From the NCBI GenBank assembly GCA_028824575.1, contig JAPPDN010000059.1:1-64000 (forward strand): a DNA stretch of 64,000 nt. The letters run 5' to 3'. The first letter of the stretch is position 1, and the number at the start of each line of letters is the position of its first letter. This stretch comes from Candidatus Poribacteria bacterium (lineage in GTDB: Bacteria > Poribacteria > WGA-4E > WGA-3G). The translations under genes and the position numbers were made by a program. Shown piece by piece: positions 57,909 through 64,000 of this stretch. The notes beneath the pieces are model-generated. The model made no database searches, had not been told where the DNA came from, and saw nothing but the letters and a program-made list of their open reading frames with translations.

Positions 57909-58301
57909 TTGAAACTCCCAAACCTCATTAGACTTCACGTCGCGGCTTTCCACTTCGCGAGAACACCCGACTGCACGGCACAGGTGTTAGCACAGGTGAC
58001 GGACGTGAAAATCAAAACCGTTTATGGATGGGTGCAACGCCCCGAATGGCACGCCGCACTCGATGCCCTTCATTTCAGAGGGACGCGCGCCTTCGCTCGT
58101 AAACCGACCCGCGATGTTATCCGCGATGCCGGTGGGTTAGTTGAACAGGCGTTCGAGATATACAAGACAGCGCGCACGGACGGACACACCCCGAAAAAAG
58201 CCGTCACCGCAGTTGTCAACAAACTGGAACTCAACCGCCGACGTATCAATACCTGGGCGGAACGCTACGACTGGGAGGCAATTCTGAATAACAAGGATTG
58301 A
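57909..58301 (+). CDS. HTH phage protein
   Basis: 130 residues from a TTG at 57909, chosen because AAAGGAG lies five bases upstream. Two helical DNA-reader patterns: QVTDVKIKTVYGWVQRPEWH, and LELNRRRINTWAERYDWEAI, the style of small terminase or transposon-type HTH repeats. A GTG at 57876 is an alternative start without a site. It could be the real small terminase, though far from the large one. Confidence 0.55.
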   Translation: MKLPNLIRLHVAAFHFARTPDCTAQVLAQVTDVKIKTVYGWVQRPEWHAALDALHFRGTRAFARKPTRDVIRDAGGLVEQAFEIYKTARTDGHTPKKAVTAVVNKLELNRRRINTWAERYDWEAILNNKD

Positions 58302-58408
58302 CCCCTCTCTCAGCTAAAGCCCAGAGTTTTGAAAATGAAGAGGATGATAACGAAACTTTAACGTTAAATCGAAACAGCACTGATCACAACTCGAAAAAAG
58401 GAGAAACG

Positions 58409-58603
58409 ATGACTCACACCGAAGCCCGTAACCTGAAGGCACAGCAGATTCGGCTCTGCCGGCACTATCTTACTGTCGCGAAAAAGACGCTCGGACTCAG
58501 TCCGGAATCAACGACTGTCCGCTACTGGACGGATACACTCGAAACTTGGAGAGCAACGCCTATCACAGAAATAGCAGCGCGTTCCCAAAAACAGAGGAAG
58601 TAA
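58409..58603 (+). CDS. Hypothetical 64-residue protein
   Basis: ATG at 58409 with AAAAAAGGAGAAACG. Helical: TEARNLKAQQIRLCRHYLTV, then RYWTDTLETWRATPITEI and a basic end. Not recognised. Confidence 0.5.
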   Translation: MTHTEARNLKAQQIRLCRHYLTVAKKTLGLSPESTTVRYWTDTLETWRATPITEIAARSQKQRK

Positions 58604-58680
58604 AGAAAAGAGCGGTGCGTCAACACCGCCCTGTTTAGCACATAACCCACCCTAACGCTAATTAAGGAGGAGTGCGCCAT

Positions 58681-58902
58681 TTGCAATTATACTGCAAGCG
58701 GCGCGTAAAGTCAAAAATGCGTAAACTTCAAGTCAAACGTAGCAGTTTCTTGATCGAACCTGCCAATCGACCGACCGAAACATTTATAGGAGCGAGGTCC
58801 TCTCGCCCGTTCACCAAAAACTCTGTGCTTGAAACTCTTGGCGAGATTCTCAGCATCCTCTCGATCTTCATTATCGGCTGGATCGCTTATGTAATCCTAT
58901 AG
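58681..58902 (+). CDS. Small membrane protein with in-frame REP palindrome
   Basis: 73 residues from a TTG at 58681, ten bases after AAGGAGG. Basic N-terminus (YCKRRVKSKMRKLQVKRSS), a segment FIGARSSRPFT encoded by a REP-type palindrome (58787-58811), and a C-terminal membrane segment (EILSILSIFIIGWIAYVIL). An internal ATG at 58717 is possible. Function unknown. Confidence 0.5.
   Translation: MQLYCKRRVKSKMRKLQVKRSSFLIEPANRPTETFIGARSSRPFTKNSVLETLGEILSILSIFIIGWIAYVIL
58787..58811. repeat. REP-type palindrome inside a coding sequence
   Basis: ATAGGAGCGAGGTCCTCTCG followed by CCCGT; arms GCGAGG/CCTCTCGC-like with one bulge, in frame within the small membrane protein gene. Confidence 0.65.
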
Positions 58903-58904
58903 AA

Positions 58905-58940
58905 AAGGAGACGAGGCAGGCAACTGCCCCCTATAATGCA
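58905..58940 (+). promoter_or_regulatory. Shine-Dalgarno, GCAA hairpin, then start codon (ParB-like gene)
   Basis: AAGGAG (58905-58910), hairpin GGCAG-GCAA-CTGCC (58915-58928), then 12 bases to the ATG at 58941. With the hairpin closed, the effective spacing falls from 30 to 16. The gene at 60775 has the same layout. Confidence 0.55.
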
Positions 58941-60611
58941 ATGATGAAAACTATGTGGATCGAACCCGATGCGATTGAAGATGTGTGGGTCGTCAATAAC
59001 CGGAAAGAAAACCCCGGACACATCGAGAGCCTCGCGGAATCCATGCGCCAAAACGGTTACCTGCGCAAATACCCGGTCATCGTTTTCAAGGCAGCGAACA
59101 TCCCTGTTGAAACCGATAAGCCCTATCTCATGGCATGTGGACACCACCGCAGGAAAGCCGCGATTGCCGCAGGGATAGAGAACATTTTCGCGGAAGTCCA
59201 CGACGGCACCGAAGAAGAATGGATCGAAATGATGTCGCTGGACAACTTCCAGTTTGACGTTGCCTCGAACCCCGGCATCGGCTTGGCGTTCACCGAGCAG
59301 GAACGCCGCTCCGCCTGTACCCAACTCCTGCTTCTGCCGAAATACCTGCGGAAAACCAGCGTTTCATTGGCGAATTCATGGAAAGTCTCTGAAGGCACCG
59401 TCCGCCGCTGGCGTAAGGAGGCGGAATCGTTAATTGACGAAGGGATGTCCGCAGTGCAGGCATTAGGTGTTTCACCGGAACGGTTTGAACGATTGAAGGA
59501 AGTCATGAGTTCCGCCCATCGTGAGAACGAGGCGGGCGAAACCGTTGCTGTCCGTCAGAAACCGAAGGAACTGACGAACGAGGAACGATTTGAACTTTGG
59601 CAGGAGATCAAAACCGCTGCCCTCTTCGACCAACGTTCAGACGGCATCCGTTACCTGGATCGGAACGGTTTCCAGTTTGAAACCTTCAGGGCGTATGTCT
59701 GTCAACGATATAACATCCAAGACAGCGACATACCCCACCAACTCACCAGAGGGAAACTCCAAAATATCTATAACTGGATAGCAGGCGAGGACCCAGAGGT
59801 GATCGCTCGGTGTAAGGAACTCCAGCACGAAAGGGATGCCCTCAGTCAGGCACGCAAAAACTGCTCCGACTATCACGATAAAGTCATCCGCGCCTTTGAT
59901 GAGAATTTGAGTCCTACACCCGGCAACACATTTTCATCGGCGCATATCGCGAGTCTGAAAGCCTTCAAAAAGGTTGTCAAGCAACGGTTTGATGGCTTCG
60001 ATTTCGATGCCCGACATGACGCAACGACTTGCGATCAACTCATGGTGGTGCAGCAAACCTTTTTTGACATCTGTGCGGATATTGAAATGAAAGAAGAGTG
60101 GGTGCTGACTTTCAAAACGAAGTTTTCTGATAAAGCCCGGCAGGACCGCAAGGCACTGGAACAGGCATGGTCAGATGCCCGCAAGGAGATGTTCACTGCG
60201 CTTTCGGAATATCCGCGGGATGTGAGCAAAGTCGCGTTCTATAACGGGTTCGATAAACGGTTCGGTCACCCCAGCGGTAGGACACGGGAGTTCACCGAAC
60301 CCACGCCGGCGATCACCGATGAAACCCTAACGGCAGACATCCGACATTTCAAAGATGCCACCCGGGACATCCGTTCTGACACCGATTGGATGCAAGCCAT
60401 GCCGGAGCCACTGCGAATAATTGACGCGCTCAGACTCACGGAACGCATCACGGAACTCCACATCAAAGTGGAAGGTGGCGGTCGAGAAATCCGTATCGCT
60501 GAATTCGATGCAGAGACCGCCGCTGAGTGGATCTCTGCCGAACTCCAAGAGCAACTCATCAAAATAGCGGATCGGTTCATCTATTCGGATAATCGGTTCA
60601 CCGACTCGTAG
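58941..60611 (+). CDS. ParB/Srx-domain phage protein
   Basis: 556 residues. The N-terminal ParB/sulfiredoxin-like nucleotide-binding fold is clear: LAESMRQNGYLRKYPVIVFK, then ACGHHRRKAAIAAGIENIFAEV, where ParB has GERRxxA. A helix-turn-helix follows near 165 (VSLANSWKVSEGTVRRWRKE), then long helical regions to the end. Phage proteins of this type act as partition, transcription or DNA-modifying factors; CTP or nuclease activity cannot be judged. No ParA partner is seen. Start context is unusual (see hairpin). Confidence 0.7.
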   Translation: MMKTMWIEPDAIEDVWVVNNRKENPGHIESLAESMRQNGYLRKYPVIVFKAANIPVETDKPYLMACGHHRRKAAIAAGIENIFAEVHDGTEEEWIEMMSLDNFQFDVASNPGIGLAFTEQERRSACTQLLLLPKYLRKTSVSLANSWKVSEGTVRRWRKEAESLIDEGMSAVQALGVSPERFERLKEVMSSAHRENEAGETVAVRQKPKELTNEERFELWQEIKTAALFDQRSDGIRYLDRNGFQFETFRAYVCQRYNIQDSDIPHQLTRGKLQNIYNWIAGEDPEVIARCKELQHERDALSQARKNCSDYHDKVIRAFDENLSPTPGNTFSSAHIASLKAFKKVVKQRFDGFDFDARHDATTCDQLMVVQQTFFDICADIEMKEEWVLTFKTKFSDKARQDRKALEQAWSDARKEMFTALSEYPRDVSKVAFYNGFDKRFGHPSGRTREFTEPTPAITDETLTADIRHFKDATRDIRSDTDWMQAMPEPLRIIDALRLTERITELHIKVEGGGREIRIAEFDAETAAEWISAELQEQLIKIADRFIYSDNRFTDS

Positions 60612-60734
60612 GGGTTGGGAATGTAATACATTGTCCCGCAAGTCCACACGTTGTCCTCGGATGCCACACGCGCATCCGTTCTGGCGCTACGGATTTGCTC
60701 TATTTAAAGACCAAATCCCCCAACCCTTACACAA

Positions 60735-60774
60735 AAGGAAGGAGACGGGAGCGAGCAATCGCTCCCGAAACATC
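60735..60774 (+). promoter_or_regulatory. Shine-Dalgarno, GCAA hairpin, then start codon (112-residue gene)
   Basis: AAGGAAGGAG (60735-60744), a perfect hairpin CGGGAGCGA-GCAA-TCGCTCCCG (60746-60767), ATG at 60775. Folding the hairpin shortens the spacing from 30 to 8 bases, the optimum. Confidence 0.75.
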
Positions 60775-61113
60775 ATGAGAATCAGAAACTTGACTGGCAC
60801 AGGCATCATCTTGGCACTGAGCACCGAACGCCTATATCTCGAACCGACGCGTAAGCCTGCGATCGTGCGATGGACGCAAAAGGTGATTGGAAGCCGACAC
60901 ATCGAATTCGGCGCGCCCTATGAATGCTTGCAGGTCCCTATCCTCGAGGACATTGCCCATGTTGAGGGGATACCCGATCCAGAGCCGTTCACGCTCTTCC
61001 TCGTAGATCAGCACGTTTTCGATAACAGCGATCGTCCAGACGTTTTCACTTACAACGACGAGAAAGACGATGGCAATGGGAATGTGATGATTGCGTATCT
61101 GGTTGGGAAATAA
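60775..61113 (+). CDS. Hypothetical phage protein, last gene before the terminator
   Basis: 112 residues: RIRNLTGTGIILALSTERLY, KPAIVRWTQKVIGSRHIEFG, then VPILEDIAHVEGIPDPEPFT and an acidic Asp/Asn-rich stretch. A mixed beta protein, no motif recognised. It resembles small phage proteins of the type that bind nucleotides, but this is only impression. The gap before it (60612-60734) has no gene. Confidence 0.5.
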   Translation: MRIRNLTGTGIILALSTERLYLEPTRKPAIVRWTQKVIGSRHIEFGAPYECLQVPILEDIAHVEGIPDPEPFTLFLVDQHVFDNSDRPDVFTYNDEKDDGNGNVMIAYLVGK

Positions 61114-61127
61114 GAGAGTTAGCAGCC

Positions 61128-61159
61128 AAAAGGGCGGGAGTTCGGTTTCCCGCCCTTTT
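61128..61159 (+). terminator. Strong rho-independent terminator ending the early region
   Basis: AAAAGGGCGGGA and TCCCGCCCTTTT make a 12-bp stem around an 8-base loop with a T tail, 15 bases after the last early gene. It is likely the right limit of the phage transcription unit. 61160-61296 has no gene. Confidence 0.9.
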
Positions 61160-61296
61160 ACTTTGCCGTAGCCTGCTAAAAAACACCGAGCGGAACTACT
61201 GTCGATGGTATGAAGTCAATCGGAGTGTTAGAGTTAAACCGAGGCGCGGTTAGTCAGAAAGACCAGAATTGAAAACTATAATCATATAGAGAACAA

Positions 61297-62709
61297 CTAA
61301 TTACCAGAAATACTTCTCTGTCCCTCATCAACACTTGGTAAAATCTGTTCATCTATACACTTCTTCAACATTTCTCTCAAAATATCAATAGTTTCTTCAA
61401 CTATTTCATCAGCTTGTTCGTTGTTCTGGATATGTCTTAATCTACCTTTTCTCTGTGCAATTGCGTGTACAAAAGCATTTCTTATATCATAAAACTCAGT
61501 AAGCGGTTTACCATTTATCTGAACAGATGATATAAAACTGGTAAGTGTATCAGTTATTCTGTTTGTGCCGACAGATTTTTCAATTGAAGTTTCAAATGAA
61601 ATTGCTAACATAGGTACTCTATTGTAATCTAACCTCATAGGCAATGTTTGTATATCCATAAACAATTTTACACAATCCATAAAATCTTTGCTTTCTTCAC
61701 TGCCAATGCTATCTATTGCTACAGTTTGTTCATAAATATGCTTTATTGCCGCCATATCATTGTCTGTTATTGAAATCTTATTAGTACGCCCCAAAACATA
61801 ATCTATACTGCCTCCTGTTGAGTGGAATTCTGCCTCTGGCAGAAGATAAAGCAAATGATTTTCATCTAACGACAGAAAATGCCATGAGTACGAGATCGGT
61901 GTTTTTAGGTACAGTGAAAATGCGAAACATAAAATATCTATCCTAAGACTCCCCTTTTTTTCTGTATTAAACGATCGCTTATCATAAGTAAAAATTTTCC
62001 CAGTTTTTCTGTCAGATATGTATGGTAATCCAGGATCGTTTTCCAACATTTTTGAATACTCGTCTTCAGTGACAACTTTAGGTTTTTCTATAACTCTCTT
62101 AAACTCGTTTTCTGATACTAAAAGCGTTCTATCGGGCCAAAATGGATAACCGAGTTGTTTCAGTAATGATTCTGGTATAACACCCAGATTTTCGTTGGAT
62201 GGCATTATTTCAAAATCTGCGAAATTATAATTTTTTGAAATATTAAGTCCTTCTATTACCATATATTCTTTATATTTCAGCGGATCATTATTTGAAAACG
62301 ACTCTAACTTATCAATTGCGCAACTTATATCAGTAGCTATACACCATAGAATTAAACATCTGACTATGTCCTCCATTGAAACACTTATTGGAGAATACAA
62401 TGGGGTTATAATCTGATAGCGCTTCTTTGACATTATGGAAGGTACAACATAGTCACCAAAACAATCTAACAAGACATCTACCAGAGATATTTCTAAATTG
62501 CGTTCAATCGCCACTCGTAATTTGTCTAAATGTTCCAGAAACAGCGCATTATGATTCTTTGTCCGCAATTTGTTATTTACAAATGTCTTAGCTTGCCAAT
62601 GTTTAAGCTGACAACTAGCAAATGCTGCTGAATCATAACGAAAATATACTGTGTCTTCGTTAATTTGCGACAGCAAATCTGAAATTTGATTTATTAAGGA
62701 TTTATCCAT
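61297..62709 (-). CDS. HEPN/Apea-like protein, candidate defence gene
   Basis: 470 residues, clearly more AT-rich than its neighbours. The C-terminal domain has the R-x4-H motif in DIRNAFVHAIAQ (Arg 410, His 415), as in HEPN ribonucleases and the ApeA-type defence proteins; a long N-terminal region of unknown fold precedes it. ApeA-like proteins abort phage infection by RNA cleavage. Leftward, placed between the phage terminator and the IS3 element, with no clear ribosome-binding site (AGAGGAAAAAGTA). The AT-rich base use suggests transfer. The defence role is inference. Confidence 0.65.
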   Translation of the reverse strand: MDKSLINQISDLLSQINEDTVYFRYDSAAFASCQLKHWQAKTFVNNKLRTKNHNALFLEHLDKLRVAIERNLEISLVDVLLDCFGDYVVPSIMSKKRYQIITPLYSPISVSMEDIVRCLILWCIATDISCAIDKLESFSNNDPLKYKEYMVIEGLNISKNYNFADFEIMPSNENLGVIPESLLKQLGYPFWPDRTLLVSENEFKRVIEKPKVVTEDEYSKMLENDPGLPYISDRKTGKIFTYDKRSFNTEKKGSLRIDILCFAFSLYLKTPISYSWHFLSLDENHLLYLLPEAEFHSTGGSIDYVLGRTNKISITDNDMAAIKHIYEQTVAIDSIGSEESKDFMDCVKLFMDIQTLPMRLDYNRVPMLAISFETSIEKSVGTNRITDTLTSFISSVQINGKPLTEFYDIRNAFVHAIAQRKGRLRHIQNNEQADEIVEETIDILREMLKKCIDEQILPSVDEGQRSISGN

Positions 62710-62832
62710 TACTTTTTCCTCTATATGACAATCTTGGTTTAGAGGGTGATCTGTGTACTGCCTACGGTTTTTTGGACCACTCCCTAAAGGAAGATTGTGC
62801 TACAATACAATCTCAATTGAAAGGAGAATCCA

Positions 62833-63117
62833 ATGGCGAAACGAAGAAGATTCACCCCTGAGTTTAAAGCCGAACTTGTTTTTGAAGTCCTCAGCGGTGT
62901 CAGTTCCCAAGCAGAAGTCTGTCGACGACACAACCTCAACGAAAACCAACTCTCACAGTGGAAGCGACATCTGCTTGAAAATGCGTCCTCGTTGTTTGAG
63001 TCTTCTGATAAGCAGTCCAGTGATGCTGAGAAGCGTATCGCCCACCTTGAGCAGCTCGTTGGGAGAATGGCGGTCGCCTTAGACATCCAAAAAAAACTAT
63101 TGACGGAGTTGGACTGA
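62833..63117 (+). CDS. IS3-family transposase OrfA
   Basis: 94 residues. HTH of the IS3 OrfA type (RRFTPEFKAELVFEVLSGVS; AEVCRRHNLNENQLSQWKRH) and a C-terminal leucine-zipper-like coil (IAHLEQLVGRMAVALDIQ). GAAAGGAGAATCC precedes the ATG. The end contains A8 followed by C (63091-63099 region), the slippage site for joining to OrfB in the -1 frame. Confidence 0.9.
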   Translation: MAKRRRFTPEFKAELVFEVLSGVSSQAEVCRRHNLNENQLSQWKRHLLENASSLFESSDKQSSDAEKRIAHLEQLVGRMAVALDIQKKLLTELD

Positions 63118-63167
63118 CGTTATCTGAAAAGCGATGCCACATTTCGGCACTGCAAAAGGAGCATTGC

Positions 63168-63938
63168 GTGCGAGATATTTGTCAAATCCTCGGTGTCAAC
63201 CGCAGCAGTTTCTATTATCAACCCAAAGCGGATCCGTCCGAAGCGGTGCTGCGGGCTGAAATAGAGAAACTTGCTGGTGCGTATCCGAGATACGGGTATA
63301 GACGTATCACCCAGCTCCTCGTGCGTCAGGGATACAGCGTTGGGACCCGAGGCGTCGCTCGATTGATGAAAGAGAATCATCTCTTGGTCTGCGTCGAACG
63401 TGCGTGTCGAACAACAAAGTCGCTTCAGGGAGATAAACCGTGGAGCAATCTACTCAAAGACCTTGAGATCTCTCATCAGGATCAGGTCTGGTATGTTCGT
63501 CTCAGGGAACGCTTCATCTATGTCGCTCTGCTCATGGATGTTTTCACCCGAGTGATCAAAGCGTGGCATCTGAGTCCACACTTGAACCAATCTCTGACGC
63601 TCAAACCGCTCCAAGAGGCATTCTGTCACAGCGTCCCGGAGATCCATCATTCCGATCAAGGAGTGCAATATCTTTCAAAGGCGTATCTCTCGGTGCTCAA
63701 AGCACACGCTATTGAGATTTCAATAGCTCGCAGAGGGTGTCCTTGGGAGAACGGATACGCCGAAAGACTCATCCGCACGCTCAAGGAAGAAGAAGTCCAC
63801 CTCAACGATTACCAAGATATTACCGAGGCTCGACAAAGCATCGGTCATTTTCTCACACAGGTATATAACCATAAACGTCTCCATTCGGCGTTAGGGTATC
63901 TGACTCCCGCCGAATTTCAGAGACAAACCTTCTCTTAA
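63168..63938 (+). CDS. IS3-family transposase OrfB with damaged catalytic core
   Basis: 256 residues from this ATG; the -1 frame is open further upstream to the slip site at about 63095, so the natural product is an OrfAB fusion. The HTH_21 region (RYGYRRITQLLVRQGYSVGT) and second and third catalytic acids (IHHSDQGVQYLS; WENGYAERLIRTLKEEEVHL) are intact. The first one is gone: the family has W-x-x-D-I-T-Y-hydrophobic-x-L, while this copy reads DQVWYVRLRERF, as if five codons were deleted in frame. It should be catalytically dead. Confidence 0.85.
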   Translation: MRDICQILGVNRSSFYYQPKADPSEAVLRAEIEKLAGAYPRYGYRRITQLLVRQGYSVGTRGVARLMKENHLLVCVERACRTTKSLQGDKPWSNLLKDLEISHQDQVWYVRLRERFIYVALLMDVFTRVIKAWHLSPHLNQSLTLKPLQEAFCHSVPEIHHSDQGVQYLSKAYLSVLKAHAIEISIARRGCPWENGYAERLIRTLKEEEVHLNDYQDITEARQSIGHFLTQVYNHKRLHSALGYLTPAEFQRQTFS

Positions 63939-64000
63939 CTTTGCGAAATTGTGGTCTAAATTAAAGGTGGCACTTCAGTCCTTTATCCCCCTACCACGGT

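Larger units (their letters stand above)
62754..63977 (+). mobile_element. IS3-family insertion sequence, 1224 bp
   Basis: Imperfect terminal inverted repeats of 27 bases: 62754-62780 begins TGTACTGCC and ends GGACCAC; the complement of 63951-63977 begins TGAAGTGCC and ends AGACCAC. The element carries orfA and orfB in a -1 frameshift arrangement. No target duplication is obvious. Fragments of related copies are at 3513 and 5572. Confidence 0.8.

Noticed and set aside
57909..58301. Calling this HTH protein the terminase small subunit
   Set aside because: The fold pattern is compatible, but it is 12 kb from the large terminase and in the opposite transcription unit. Kept as HTH protein only.

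Overview
The window reads as chromosomal DNA of a Gram-negative bacterium, most likely Candidatus Poribacteria. The clearest marker is the large secreted protein at 6032-10135: it ends in a FlgD-like sorting tail with the NYPNPFNPETWIPYEL motif and carries a dockerin and a YWTD-type propeller, a combination I associate with that phylum. A second marker is the number of short palindromic repeats, several families of them, between genes and inside them. Most of the window is a long-tailed (siphovirus-type) prophage.

Layout. 1-6 kb is a worn host flank: an outer-membrane protein tail, a BCCT transporter, an HNH nuclease, then a graveyard of fragments (group II intron domain V, IS3 pieces, aldehyde dehydrogenase, sorting tails). 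6-13 kb holds secreted or exported proteins of uncertain ownership (host or phage accessory). 13.3-46 kb is the late operon, read leftward. In transcription order: winged-helix protein (possible small terminase), large terminase, portal, prohead protease fused to a scaffold-like coiled coil, decoration-like protein, major capsid, connector, head closure, neck protein, a three-gene lysis cassette, tail terminator, major tail protein with duplicated modules, tail assembly chaperone with a probable frameshift product, tape measure, and tail tip. 46.2-61.1 kb is the divergent rightward early/accessory region of mostly small proteins: ribbon-helix-helix and HTH regulators, zinc-ribbon proteins, small membrane peptides, an Agglutinin_C-like protein and a ParB-like protein. 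It is interrupted by a TnpB element at 54-55.5 kb and closed by a strong terminator at 61.13-61.16 kb. The right edge has an AT-rich HEPN-type protein (candidate defence gene) and an IS3 element whose transposase has lost a catalytic Asp.

Mobile load. Four intact GIY-YIG homing endonuclease genes sit in the late operon, all on the opposite strand. Each has its own sigma70-type promoter and a structured leader RNA. A fifth is a fragment. The leaders of one endonuclease and of tnpB share the same nested pseudoknot plan without sequence similarity, and in both the 3' strand of the closing stem is repeated. This shared RNA architecture is the most interesting observation. Next come an 84-bp palindromic element with compensating stem changes, one copy of which lies in frame inside the tail-tip gene; a chaperone frameshift; and genes whose Shine-Dalgarno sequence is separated from the start codon by a GCAA-loop hairpin.

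No integrase, excisionase or CI-like repressor is recognisable, so prophage boundaries and activity are unknown. All family assignments come from reading motifs; no database search was run.
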